Shown one piece after another: positions 22,066-33,800 of a stretch of 64,000 nucleotides of DNA (position 1 is its first letter; each line of letters begins with the position of its first letter). The DNA comes from Talpa occidentalis. Its lineage: Eukaryota > Chordata > Mammalia > Eulipotyphla > Talpidae. Where the stretch lies: the NCBI RefSeq assembly GCF_014898055.3, contig NW_023602073.1:82006678-82070677 (forward strand). The letters run 5' to 3'. A program made the position numbers and the translations under genes. The notes under the pieces are model-generated. The model worked only from the letters and a program-made list of their open reading frames with translations. It was not told where the DNA came from and ran no database searches.

Positions 22066-22510
22066 GAGGTGTATTCATTAGAATATAGTTTGGGATGCAG
22101 TAACCCAAAAACCCCCAAGCAACAGTGTCTCAAAGAAAACAGAAAGGTATTTTTCTGCCACATAACACATCGGTATCAAAATCCAGAGCTGATAGAGTTC
22201 TTTCTATTTCTGGCATCGCCATATTAAACTTGCAGTTTCTATCAAGTGGTCTAAGACATGTCTAGTCAGTCAAGGTTAAAAGGAAAGTGAATTTACAGTC
22301 CCTCACGTTGAAAGAACAACTGGTAGTTTCACTCATTACTTCTGCTTACATCCCCGTGGAAGGAACTCAGTCACACCTAACTGCTGTGGAAACTGGGAAA
22401 TGTGGTTGTTAGTGGAGAAGGCATGTGTCTGTCTGGATAAAACTCAGGACAGTTACTAAGAAAAGCAAGAAAGTGGATATTGTGGAGGACCTAATTATCT
22501 CTGCCACTAG
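22066..22510. mobile_element. Old interspersed repeat, family not named
   Basis: Words such as gggatgcagtaacccaaaaa, cagtgtctcaaag, cattacttctgcttacatccc, ggaactcagtcacacctaactgctg, gaaactgggaaatgtgg and a final atctctgccacta occur in an order I recognise from a common ancient mammalian repeat. I cannot give its name with confidence. Strand and class are open. Confidence 0.4.
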
Positions 22511-22679
22511 AACAAAAGCAATTCTCCCTGGTACTATATAGAATAATAAAATTCTTAAACTGAAAAAATAAAATTCCTTTTTAGAAGCTATAGTAATAAT
22601 TTAGGAATGGAATGGAAAAGAGAAAATGAAAATATTGAGTTCACTCCTTTATCTCGCTTCTTTCAGAAATGGCCCAGAA

Positions 22680-22860
22680 CCCTTAAGAGACTAGGACTGG
22701 GGATCAAAAAGCCATTTGTCGGCATGAGAGATGTTAATTACCTTGAATATACATGGTCTCACCTGTGTATACTAAGAGAAAATTGAACCACTGTACCCTT
22801 TCAAAATGTGAAGCTTACTGAGTGCCAATTATCCCACCATAAAGTTGTTTAAAAAGCAAG
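22680..22860 (+). mobile_element. Possible L1 3' UTR fragment
   Basis: Loose resemblance to an L1M 3' terminus: gagatgttaattaccttgaatatac, caaaatgtgaagcttac, then gtgccaattatcccaccataaag. Heavily decayed. Confidence 0.4.
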
Positions 22861-22864
22861 TATG

Positions 22865-23275
22865 GAATGTGATCAAAAACACATTTAAATAAATGCTATG
22901 CCTTTCCTTAGGGAAATAGTTGCCGACAGGGTTATTAAATTCAAAGAATTCAAGGTGATGCTCTCATCAATAAGTTTCTCCAGTGAAGCAGAAAAAAAAA
23001 AATTGTGATCCTTTATTTGCACAACAGTACAAAATATATGGGAAAAGCCAGGAGGGAGACACCAACTGGAAACGGATGCTGACAACAATTGAATAAAACT
23101 AGATCTGTTTGGTTCAGTTTTGTTCAAGGGTGATCAATATGACAACCTACTGCATTCAGATCAGGGGCAAGGGCATGGTGAAATACAGGAAGAACAGCCT
23201 TTCTGGAGAAAAACAAAAACATGAGAATATGGGTTTTTTTGAGGAGTCAGAACCTTCAGACATAAAACAAGATTG
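22865..23275. other. Unassigned non-coding DNA
   Basis: No repeat or exon recognised. The minus-strand 80-codon frame at 22885-23127 shows no domain. Confidence 0.4.
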
Positions 23276-23279
23276 AAGC

Positions 23280-23600
23280 AAACATACATGCAACAATTAT
23301 GGATGGATTCGTAAAACTTTATGTTGCATGAAAGAAGGCAGACTACAAAAAGTATATTCTTTCTTATTCTATTTGTATGATGTTAAAGAACTGATAAAAG
23401 TAATGGAAGGTGATAAAAGCAATTAGTAGTTAACTCTGAGGAAAAATTGAGTGGAAAAATGAAAGTGTGAGCATATTAGGAAAATGTGTATTTTGATCTA
23501 GGTGCATACACAGGGTATAGAATGTAAGGTTCCATTTTACTCTATATTTAAGATTAGTAAACCTCACTAAATTACTATCTTAAGAATAAACAAACTTAAA
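23280..23600 (+). mobile_element. L1 3' UTR fragment
   Basis: L1M 3' blocks: gaaggcagactacaaaaagtatattc, tattctatttgtatgatgtt, attttgatctaggtgcatacacaggg, ccattttactctatatttaag, then an ataaacaaac-type A-rich end. Confidence 0.6.
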
Positions 23601-23814
23601 ACAAAACAAACAAAACAATACCCAATCAGTGGACAATTGATAAAAGCAAGAATAGAGCAAATATGCTTTATTTTTCTATGAAAATAAACAGTAGAGTAGC
23701 AGGGGATGAAATAATTCACACTAACAAAGTGTATTTATAAACCTACTGACCTTTGCAAGTCATCCACACTTTACCTAGCCTCAACTATCTTATTAAATTT
23801 CATCTTTTCATATT

Positions 23815-23935
23815 TTCTATTCATGCAAACATTTTTAAGTACTGATTTTTTAGATGCCAAGCACTTTACTAAGTATGAGAGACTGAATTTCTAACAAAGT
23901 TCACAATATAGAAAAAGCGGTAGATATAAAATCTC
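23815..23935 (-). mobile_element. L2 3' terminus, antisense
   Basis: Short reversed L2 end: attcatgcaaacatttttaagtactg, atgccaagcactttactaagta. About 120 bp, diverged. Confidence 0.45.
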
Positions 23936-25080
23936 TCAAAAAAAATAAATAAAATCTCTCCAACTCAATGTATCCATTTATTTCTGAGTTTTTGCTATGC
24001 TATTGTACTATATGTGTGTGTATGTGTGTTTTAAGCCATTTGAAAAGAAATGAGTGGTAGAGAAGTGACACAAGACTGTTCTGCCCTGAACCCCAGATTT
24101 CCTTTCTTCTGCATATCATTGGGAGTTATTTTTATCTGTATTTTAGAATATCAAATTGGGTGGGCTTGGCCTCAGCATATCCTTGGCATCTTCACTTTCC
24201 ATGATATGGTTATATAAATAGAAGAAGACAGATTGAAAAGTAGTGAGGCATGCATAAATTCCAAATGCAAAAAAAAAAAAAAGCTAAAACCTTTATATTA
24301 GCACCAAGAGAATGAGATTTTATGTTAAGGAATGATTCCTAACAAGTGTTTTATTTTACATGATTGTTTTCCATGTTGCTTTATCTTTCACCTTATATTA
24401 ATAAACAGATGTAAGATATGATTTACTACAGTAGATAACTTATCCATAACACCACCACACATTTTCAAATGTAAAACTATCTTTTTTCAAAAGGGCTAAG
24501 AAATTTGTCATCAGAAGAGGATGAGCTCAGAAGGGGTTGACATTCTTTGCTTCTTAGTTGGGTGACACATTTTGGATCCATTACACTTGGATAAAGATGA
24601 ACATGTGGGCTTATGAAATGTGGTCCAGGCAAGCTGAATACCAGAATATCTAAATGGCAATGATGACAACACTTTAGTTGAAAATAGTCTTATATCACTC
24701 CAATCTATAACAAGTCCAGGGTTTCACAATGCTAATTAGCTAAATTAATTTATGTAGAAAGGGTGATTCATTACTTTAGTTTTGTATATCTCCTTAGCCT
24801 TGTTATATATGCCACATCATCAAATATGTCCTAAAAAGTTTATAGACTATCATCTACTAGCGCTTTGCAAAGTCTTTGTAACCCGTTGGTTGAACATTTT
24901 CCTTTTAATACTCCCACTGAATCTATTGGACATATTTCAAATAGTTAGGTTTTTAGAGCATTCAGTGTAGACTAGAGGAGACTCAATACCCCAACAGCAC
25001 TTTCTTGATTAAAGCAATTAAATTATAGATGTAAGTAGGGAGTGTGCTTCCATAAGCAGACAGGAAAATCTGATGTTCAC
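23936..25080. other. Unassigned AT-rich non-coding DNA
   Basis: Contains a short tgtgtgtatgtgtgt stretch at about 24013-24029 and a 13-base A run at about 24269. No exon, RNA gene or nameable repeat was found. Confidence 0.45.
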
Positions 25081-25082
25081 AG

Positions 25083-25121
25083 TTGCTACCACTGTGGTAG
25101 CAAAGTTGGGATCCCAACTTT
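25083..25121. repeat. Two overlapping palindromes
   Basis: At 25083-25103, ttgctaccac and gtggtagcaa are exact reverse complements around one T. At 25102-25121, aaagttgggatcccaacttt is a perfect 20-bp palindrome centred on a BamHI-type ggatcc. The two overlap by 2 bp. The word gctacca also recurs at 25136-25142, giving several possible alternative hairpins. No transposon ends were recognised around them. Confidence 0.95.
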
Positions 25122-25334
25122 CTCCAAATTACCGCTGCTACCATGAAAAATTTGGGTGCCCACGGAGTAAGCACATTTTTCAAAGGAAAAAACAGCTCAT
25201 TGCATCTTTCAAAATCAAAGCTGCCCTACTGAAATATAGCTTTCAAAGAAGTTAAATATGAAGAAAAACTAATAATGCGTAACTCTAGTACAACACTGAT
25301 ATTGCCACTTAAAATTTTTCTAAAAACTGATCAT

Positions 25335-25407
25335 GATTATCTTAATTTGAAATAAGAGCTAAATCCTCCCCCATCCTTTGATCCATGATTGTTATCCCCC
25401 AAAACAG
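25335..25407 (+). repeat. Direct duplication, copy A
   Basis: Shares gattatcttaattt, aagagctaaa, ccatgattgtta with copy B at 25990-26060, about 650 bp away, in the same order and spacing and at roughly 80% identity by eye. The similarity fades on both sides. Confidence 0.85.
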
Positions 25408-25989
25408 CTATGGATTCATAAAAAATAAATGCCTATGGTTGATATTTTTCAAATTCTATAATCTTGAGTATGTTATATATTGATTACTATTAAGACTTTC
25501 TCCACAAAGCTAGAGATTTTCAAGTGTTTTGGAACCTATGTGCAAACAGTACTATAGGCAATTGTGGGGCAAACTAGAGTCAAACCCTACAGGTAACACT
25601 TCACACCTCTATCTCAGGCTCCCAGGAATCTTGTAACAGCCACAGAGATTATTAATAGTCAAGAGTCTATTTGCATTTTAATATGGTACTCTTGAAGAAA
25701 GACCTTCAATTCAAAAGAAATAAACTAAAATGAGATTAGGGTTGATGTGCAAGGAAATTTCACTGGATATACTTCAACTAAATCAGAGATGCTTACCTCA
25801 TCTCAAAAGGTATAAGAAATTACGTTAATTGAAATATTAAATATCCATAAGAAAACAGTACAAATAATTCTCAGGACCATGGGTCATATTTTGTCAACTT
25901 TTGTATTTCAATATTTTTAACATCCTGCCTATTATCAATCCATATAAATTACTAAAAAAAAAAACTTTATTCAACAGATAACCACTGTT
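25408..25989. other. Unassigned DNA between the duplication copies
   Basis: AT-rich sequence with no named repeat. A poly-A run lies near 25953. Confidence 0.4.
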
Positions 25990-26060
25990 GATTATCTTAA
26001 TTTGGAAGAAGAGCTAAACCCTCTCCTTTTCCTTGATCCATGATTGTTACATCTCAAAAA
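25990..26060 (+). repeat. Direct duplication, copy B
   Basis: Partner of copy A: gattatcttaatttggaagaagagctaaa and cttgatccatgattgtta. It lies just left of the young SINE at 26113. The two copies may be a local duplication or two pieces of one unnamed repeat. Confidence 0.85.
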
Positions 26061-26112
26061 ACCTGGAGCTAGGCAAGATACTCATTCTTCAACATAGAAA
26101 AAGACATGACCT

Positions 26113-26405
26113 GGGCCTCCCCGGTGGCGCAGCGGTTGAGCGCTGGGTTGCGAAACTGCCCGCAGCCTCTGCAACACCGGTTCGATCCCTGGCTGCTCCC
26201 CGGCCACCGGAGGAGGGTCCCACATGGCGCGCAGACCTCTCCTGCCGCCCGCTGCTCCCCTCAGCAGTGTACTTCGGTCCTTCTGCCTGCTCTGCTCCCC
26301 GCTCTGGCTCTGGTGAATTCTCTCACCCTCCCGCGCTTCTGACTGTACCCAGTGCTTGTATAAATAAAATAAATCTTTAAAAATAAATCTTTAAAAATAA
26401 AAAAA
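26113..26405 (+). mobile_element. Young, near-consensus long-form SINE
   Basis: Nearly identical to the copy at 9471 across the body (cacatggcgcgcagacctctcctgccgcccg, gtacttcggtccttctgcc, gctctggctctggtgaattctc) and sharing its extra gctccccggccaccggagga segment. Perfect 15-bp duplications (aaaaagacatgacct) lie at 26098-26112 and 26406-26420. The tail repeats aaataaatctttaaaaat. It is the second clear member of the youngest subfamily here. Confidence 0.95.
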
Positions 26406-26575
26406 AAAAAGACATGACCTTCCAGGTTATTCTAGGAACTAGAATGACTAGTGGGAAGCAACACTGATTTCCTAGGGAAATGTGACCAGAAAGAAGCTTG
26501 ATCCAATGGGATCAAAAGGAAATGTAGGCTAGTTCAAGTGAAATGAAGTTGGTAATGATGAAATGGTTTAAATGG

Positions 26576-26835
26576 GGGCTCCCTGGTGGCACAAGGGATT
26601 AAGATGCAACCTATGAAGCTCTCTGCAGCCTCTGCAGCACTAGTTCAATCCCCGGCCAGGGAGCAACCCACATGGCGCAGCAAACCTCTCCTGACTCACC
26701 TGCTGCTCCCCTCAGCAGTGTATTTCAGTCAGTCTGCCTGTTCTGTTCCCCACTCTGTCTCTGGTGAATCCTTTCACCCTCCATACCTCTGGCCTGTACC
26801 CCAGTTCCTGTATGCATAAATAAATCTTTTTTAAA
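26576..26835 (+). mobile_element. Long-form SINE, caaggg subfamily
   Basis: Starts gggctccctggtggcacaagggattaagatgcaacc and ends tgtatgcataaataaatctttttt. Duplications aaatggtttaaatgg (26561-26575) and aaatggtttgaatgg (26836-26850) differ at one base. The head differs from the 9471 type by the cacaagg...taagatgcaac segment, shared with 36826 and 57346. Confidence 0.92.
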
Positions 26836-26924
26836 AAATGGTTTGAATGGTTACCTAAGCTAGCACAAGTTTATCCCTAAATCTCCTCCACCCTGTTCCC
26901 ACCTCCAAATATTCAAGTAAGTGT

Positions 26925-29465
26925 GGATATGCTGGATCCTATGGTAGAGCTATTTCTGGTATTTTGAGAAACCGCCATATTGTCTTCCATAGGGACTGGA
27001 CCAGTATACATCTTTCCACCAACATTGTATAAAGTTTCCTTTTTCTCCACATCCTCACCAATATGTGTTATTTCTGATCTTTAGATATGGCCATTCTCAT
27101 GGGTATGGAGTGGTAGCTCATTGTGGTTTTGATTTGCATTTTCCTGATAAGGGATGAAAAGTGTTTTTCTCCTGTGCCTATTGGCCATCCTTTTGGGAAG
27201 TTTCTATTTAACTCTCTTGCCACATTTTTTGATTGAGTTTGTTTTCTATTCAGTTGTATTGGTTTTTTAAGATACAGAATATTAATCCCTTGTTGAATGT
27301 ATGATCTGCAAATAGCTTCTCCCCACTCAGTAGCATGTCTTTATATTTTTAGATAGTCTCTTTGATCGCACAGCAGCTTTTTAGTTTAATGTAATACCAT
27401 TTATTTTTGTTTTTACCCCCCTTGCCACTGAAGTGAAATGTCTTGAATTCAATGTCTCCAGTGTTTTTCCAATGTTTTCTTCCATCTATTTTATGATTTA
27501 AGATCTAACATCCAAGTCTTTAATATATTTTGAGTTAATATTTGTGCTTGGTATAATTATCGACCATCTTTCACCTTGCATGTGGTTGTCCAGTACTCCC
27601 AAATCCTGTTAAGGAGAATTCCTTTTCTTCATTGCATAATTTTTAGCTCCTTTTTCATAGATTAACTATCTATGTAGGTGTGGGTTTATTTCTAGGCTCT
27701 CAATTATAGTTCATTGGTCTATGTGTCTATTTTTATTCAAAATACCACACTATGGTGTTCACGACAGTTTTGTTTAGTTAGAGACTGGGCATTTGATACT
27801 ACCCTTCTTCCTTTTTTGGTCAGGATTGCTCTAGCTATACAAGGTCTTTTGTGGTTGCATATAAATTTCAGTAATGTTGGCTGTTCTTGAAGAATGCCAT
27901 TGAAACTTTTACAGGGATTACAGTGAATCTGTATATTGCTCTGAGCAAGAAGATTATTTTAATAAAGTTAAATCTTCCAATTTATAAGCAGGAACTTATC
28001 TTTCCATTGCTTTGTGTCTTCTAATTCTTTTAGCAGTGTCTAATAATTTTAGTAGTACATAACTTGACAAAGAAGGTGAAGGATAATTCCCTGGTAATTA
28101 TTTTAATAAGGTTTTAAATGAGATTGATTTTTTACTCCTCTTCTAGATCATTGCTTGCATGTAAGAACTCAACAGCTTTTTCTTTTTGTATACTAATTTT
28201 GTAGTGTCACTGCTCTATACTAATTTATTTTTTGTAATAGTATTTTAGTAGTGTATTTTGGGGGGTGTATATTATTTCATCTGCAAGGAGTGGTAGTTTT
28301 GCTTCTTTCCCAGTTTGTATTCCTCTAATATCTTTCTTTGCCCTAACTGCCCTAGCTAGGATCTTCAATATTATGTTGAATAGAAGTGGTGAAAATGGAA
28401 ATCCTTGTCTTATATCTGATTTTAGTGGAAAAACTTAGTTTTTCCCCATTAAGAGTGATGTTAACTGGGGAATTGGCATATACGGTCATTATGTTGAGGT
28501 ATGTTCCTTCTGACCCTATTTTTTTTTTTAGTTTTTATAATAAATGGATGTTGAATCTGATAAATGCTTTATTTGCATCTATTGATATATTTTATTTTTC
28601 CTTCTTCTGATGTGGTAAATTACATGGACTGATTTGTAGACACTGAGTCATCCCTGCATCACTGGAATAAATTCCACTTAAGACTTTTGAATCTACTACT
28701 GAGTTTGGTTTGCTAAGAATTTGTTTACAATTTTTGTATCTATGTTTATTAAGGATATAGGACTAGGGTTTTTGTTTTTTGTGATTCCTACTTTTCGGAT
28801 CAGAGTAATGTTGACCTCATAAAATGTTTCAAAGCATCCTCCCACCTCAACTTTTTTTTTTTTAATAGAAGAGTTTGAGGGTAGGCATTAACTTGTCTTT
28901 GAAGGTTTGGTAGAACTCACCAGAGAAACTTTCTGGCCCTTGGCTTCTGTCTTTTGAGAGATATTAGATTACTATTTCAATTCCTTGCTTTCAATTGGTA
29001 CGTTCAAGTTTTCCATTTCTTAATTCACTCTTGGGAAGTTGTATGCTTCTAAAAACATGCCCATTTATTCTACATTATCCAATTTATTGACATAAAGATG
29101 TTCATAGCAGACTCGTAAACTCTTCTATTTCTGAAAGCTCTATTATAACTTCTTTCATTTATGATTCTATTTGTTAGTTTTCTCCATTTTTTTCTTAGTG
29201 AGACTAGCTAGAGGTTTGTATATTTTCTTTTTTCTTTTTTTTTTTTTAAAGATTTACTTTTTATTTATACAGGCAGACAGACCAAAAGCACTGCTGAGGG
29301 GAGCAGCAAGCCAGATGGGAGAGGTATGCTGCACCATGTGGGTATCTCCCTGGCTGGCCAGGAATCAAACCCACACTGCAGAAGCTATGGACAGCTGCAC
29401 AATGCTACGCTCAACCTGCTGTGCCACTAGGGAGCCCATATTTTGTTTTTTCTTTTTCCATTTTA
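26925..29465 (-). mobile_element. L1 ORF2 3' half, antisense, split by a SINE
   Basis: About 2.3 kb follows the antisense L1 ORF2 order without large gaps: gtggatatgctggatcctatggtagagc, ccaccaacattgtataaag, ctccacatcctcacc, gtggttttgatttgcattttcctg, agacttgggcatttgatac-like, tcttttgtggttgcatataaatttc, atgttgaatagaagtggtgaaaatgg, gtggtaaattacatgg, ctagaagcatgccc-like, and cttagtgagactagctagaggtttg. On the minus strand this corresponds to the reverse-transcriptase region and the C-terminus of ORF2. Stops and indels are frequent, so no enzyme can be made. The SINE at 29232-29437 interrupts it near the right end. Confidence 0.88.
29232..29437 (-). mobile_element. Diverged SINE, minus strand, inside L1
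   Basis: Read in reverse it starts gggctccctagtggcacagc, has B-box-like gtttgattcctgg, and is shorter than the standard copy: the middle body segment after cagcagtg is missing. A poly-T tail (about 29232-29247) is on the left. Flanks tatattttc / catattttg are a weak duplication. Inserted in the antisense L1. Confidence 0.82.
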
Positions 29466-29590
29466 TTTATTTATTGTTAATTGAGGTAATGGTGGTTTAA
29501 GAGGTAATGGTGGTTTAATTATATTGTATATAATTTAGGGTTACAGACTCACCCCATTTGACTCCCAATTCATCACTGCCCCCGTCCTTT
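29466..29590 (-). mobile_element. L1 3' UTR fragment, antisense
   Basis: tgttaattgaggtaatggtgg followed by a tataatttagggttacag-like block is the reversed L1 3' UTR start. A gaggtaatggtggttta unit is directly duplicated at about 29483-29518. It abuts the ORF2 relic but belongs to a different position in L1, so it is either a rearranged or a second copy. Confidence 0.55.
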
Positions 29591-29699
29591 GTCTTACAAC
29601 CACTTGTTTGATTCAATGCAGCTTCATTGTTGTGAGGCCCAGTCTCTCCTCATTGGGTTACCAGTAGATTGGGTTACTACAGGTAGTTAATGGTCACTG

Positions 29700-30130
29700 G
29701 TGTTTAGTTTGTTTGCTTTCTCAAAGTCTATTGACATTTTATTAAGGTCACATAGTGAGACAATGATTGGTCTCCACTCTATTGCCACTTTCCCCATGGA
29801 TAAAGGATATAAATAAGAATTCTACAGAAAGGTTATCAACAGATGTTTCCTGAAAGGAAACATAGGATGTCTTATTCAATAGCAATACTACTGGAGTGTA
29901 ATCAAGGCTAAATAATAACACATTCAGAGCCATTAATCTACTGCACCAGCAATTGTCAAGCAAAACAATTACATGTTTTATTACCTGGGCTAGTAAAAGT
30001 GTCACTTTTATGAAGCATTACATATTATATTATAAAGATTAGAAATTGAAAGGCCTTTATAAGTCTTATCTTGCCTTACTCATCCAGGGTGGCAGCCTAA
30101 AGAATTTAGCAATGTATTCAATTACCTAGC
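29700..30130. promoter_or_regulatory. Candidate conserved non-coding element
   Basis: No repeat signature is seen. Motif-dense words include aggctaaataataac, gagccattaatctactgcacc, caattgtcaagcaaaacaattacatg (SOX-like acaat words and an E-box), ttattacctgggc and gtattcaattacctagcagg (homeobox-like aatta). This looks like single-copy DNA of the conserved-enhancer type, but no alignment backs it. Confidence 0.25.
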
Positions 30131-30779
30131 AGGGGCACTGTAGAAAGCTCTTACATGATTCACTCTTAACTTATAGGCCTCCAACACCAAGAATTCAAAC
30201 AAGATCTTTAGCCTTCTTTGAAGCAGATAAACCAAGCAAGTTTGGTCTCTTTTTGGAGAAAATATCTTTCCTGTGGAATTTGGCACGAGGCTGTCAAAGT
30301 ATCAGTGGTTCCCTGCTGATAGTTTTTAAATCTACAAACTGGGAAAGTTAAAATTGGAGTCTCCTTTGTATCCCCAGAATCAACTTGCATTTTCTGAAGC
30401 TCCGGGGTCTAAGTATCACAGGATGATTGTTTAAAGACTCAGACTGCCCAAACACAAGGACTACTGATTAGAAGAATAGATAGGGTAAAGGATCCTAGAG
30501 AAAGTTATTGCTGTAGTCAGGCACAGAGCTGACTTTATGCTTGTTGCCCTAGTGTAATTATTTCTAGTGTCTTCTGACTTTTCAAGGTATCCTAGTTTGG
30601 AAAATAAATGGTATATTTCCCTTATAAATTAAAGAAATAAGACTATTAACCTTTCTCTACTTGACCAGGTTTCAAAGTAGCTGCAAAACAGGTATTCAGA
30701 TATAAGATAATAACCACAGGATCTTGTTTCCACTATAAAATTTGCTGAATGAAGACTGTTTTTGCATTTCCATTGTGGG
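30131..30779. other. Unassigned non-coding DNA
   Basis: No repeat or exon recognised. The minus-strand 60-codon frame at 30208-30390 has no domain. Confidence 0.4.
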
Positions 30780-30878
30780 CAAACACAACTTTATCACTGC
30801 ATCTTCAGTATGTAGAATAACCTCTGGTATAGAGCAGGTACTCAATAAATATCTCTTGAATAATTAAAAAAAAATCAA
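30780..30878 (+). mobile_element. L2 3' terminus
   Basis: cactgcatcttcagtatgtagaataacctctggtatagagcaggtactcaataaatatctcttgaata is the L2 end (…gtaggcgctcaataaatatttgttgaatg type). About 100 bp. Confidence 0.65.
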
Positions 30879-30879
30879 T

Positions 30880-33800
30880 GCTGTCCTTCATGATACTTCA
30901 GTGGGTCACATTGTATCTGAATATCATCAAAAAAATGCTATTTTTTACATGGTTATTATTCTTTCACTGTAACACCTAATTGACTAAGTTGTCACTTGTC
31001 ATTTTAACTTTTCATTTCATGAAATCAAGCACTCTTTATTCTGAACCCCTTTTTCTGTTTCTCTGGTAGGGCTTTTATTAGAAACCATGAAACTTTAAAA
31101 TAACTAATTTACTGCCACAACAATTTTTATTCACAAAGAGAGATTGCCTAGAATTAAATATGAAGACCATGGCTTGTCTCTTCCCCTACTTTTAGTCATT
31201 CATTAGGATCTTTTTCCAGATAGGCAGATTTAAAAGACCCCCTAGGGATTTTTTTCCAGATGGAGGAGAAATATAGTAACAAAACATTAGTGGGGTTCAT
31301 TTATTTTTGTTTATTATCTCTGTAAATTGCAGACTTGTAACCTTAAACACTAAATGTAAATGTTTCTTTAGAAAAAATATAAATGTATATCAAAATGTTA
31401 TTTATTTAGCTAGATATTGGTTCCTTCTTTACCTTTCAAAATTTTATATGCCGCTAACTTTCTCACTGTGTTCATACCATGCAATTTCTCTAAGGATAGT
31501 GCTGCTCAGCAAAAGGCATTTTTCACATTTTTCCAAAGTTAAAAATGTCAGATCATCAGTGAAAAATCTAATGTAGATTTCAGCTATATATAACAATGGA
31601 TATTTACCCAAACTACATATCATGGACGAAGTGAGCAGTGCCTGCCTTTTAAGTGCATCCCTTCTCTATAATTCTCCAGCCAGAAACATGTTTTATCTTC
31701 TTTTTAATGATCTGGCCCAAAAAATCTGGGATGGAAACCAGCGGAAGAATAATAAACATCAGTTTTGAATATTTAGTTTCCATGTGACAGAAGCCCAGCT
31801 GGAGCTAAAAAAATAAGATCAACTAATAAATACTCAGAATCTAAGGGACAGCTAAATTCAGGCAAGGGCAGAGATGCGTGAGACCTCAGGAAAACCTGAG
31901 ACCAGGGAATCCCACTAGAGACCTCAAGATAGACACAGTATCCATTTCTATTTTTTTTCTGCTTATTTCTCACATTCTAGGGGTTTTCAGCACATGGAAA
32001 GAAAACCTGATATCGTTGTCAGGGGAATGGGTTACTCTGACTGGATCCAGGTTGACTATGCATACATGCAGACAGACAGGCAGGCAGAGAGAAAGAGACA
32101 CACACACACTAATGACTAGGAGACTAGAGACACACACACACTAATGACTATAGTTGGTAATGAAGTAGTCAATCATTAGTTAAGAGAGATCTTTGGTATT
32201 TTGTGGGTTATACAGTAACCTTATTTTGTCTCCTTCTGATCTTGTATTTGTCTGATGTTGATGTTCTCGGAGATGGTTCATTTTCAACTAAACAACATGG
32301 CCTATAATAAGCCATTATGATAAGCATATCTTCCTCAAGACTTTGATAACCAAGGAACCAGTAGAGATGTTAAGAGTCTCTAAAAGTTGGAAAATAGCCA
32401 GACAGCAGAATTTTGAGTACTAGTGAGTAATGATTATATACCAATTTAGAAAAAAATTGGACTCTCAAGGAAAAAACTGACCTTCAAGGGAAAAATGAGA
32501 AAAGACGTGAAAATAACTACAGGCAAATAAAAGCCACTGGAAAAGGATTTAATTAATGCACAATGCACCTAAAGGAGAGACATGAAATATTTTTCTTATT
32601 CTGGGGTAAAAGTGAAGAATATGATGAATAAATCAGAAATTTTGAGATGGAATAGAGAAAATCTTAAAATAACTAATTTCATGGATCTCAGTCTCAACAT
32701 GCAATCATCTATGAAGAGTGAACAGGTTAAGAATGGAAGTGGGATTAGAGAAAAGCGAGAGAAATCATGAGCAATGTGTTGAGTGATCACTTCAATGCAA
32801 AGAAAGGATTTATTTACTGAATGCACTGTGGGGTCACATGAATTGATGAAATTGGCTGTGTCCTGACTTCAAGAGATGATGACTCTGACCTTACTTGTGG
32901 TCATTTACCCATATGTTTACAATTGAAAAGTACAGATATTTTAATATTTTAAGTGCTTAGAAAAGATCAATGTTTTACCATTTCTTCTCAAGCTGTAGGA
33001 ACATATTCTGCTATTCTTTTCTTAACCGTAGCGTGTGAAACCTTCCGCACTACTATTTCCATGTTTTAAGCCATCTGTTTTTACTATTTAATGTGATTCA
33101 GAGAGTTGCAGAAATCTTTAAATATAAAAGTAACCAAGTTCCAAATAATTTCATATTATCCCATCATTTCATTTTATATGATTAAGTGTTGTTCTGTGTC
33201 CTCAAACACAAACTCTGAGCTAGAAAAGAATAGTTATGGAAGATTATAATATGACTTCACATGACTCCATTTCATTGTCCATTAAATCAGACTTCCTATA
33301 AAAAAGTTCCTATATCAGGTAAATACTAAACTTACGCAACAGGAGACAATGTTAAATCAGATTTTCTACTTGCTTAGTGGATAGAAAAATATATCTGGTC
33401 TTAGATCACATATACATTTAGTTGTTTTTGTTTTTTTCCTGCCTCTAAACCAGAATACAGACACAGTAATTCACATGGTTCAAATCAAAAATCTAATGTT
33501 TATGACTGAGAATTCAGCCCAATAGAGATTTTAAAACCTTCCTGACACCTTAAATTCTAAGCCATGATTCCCGTTTTGCTTTTCAAAATCTCTAAATTTG
33601 GCAAGTAGACCCTCCTGGGTAGAAATAAGGCAATTAAAGTTTGAATAGAATGTTTAGATTTTGAAAGATAAGGTCTAAATTTCCTGAATAATCCAAAGTT
33701 TTATTAAGTTTTAAAAATCTAAAAATATGTCCTTTCATCATTTTAATGTAGCATCTTCTGTTAATGTCTCATAGCAGAGTTGATGGCTAAATAAAGTAAC

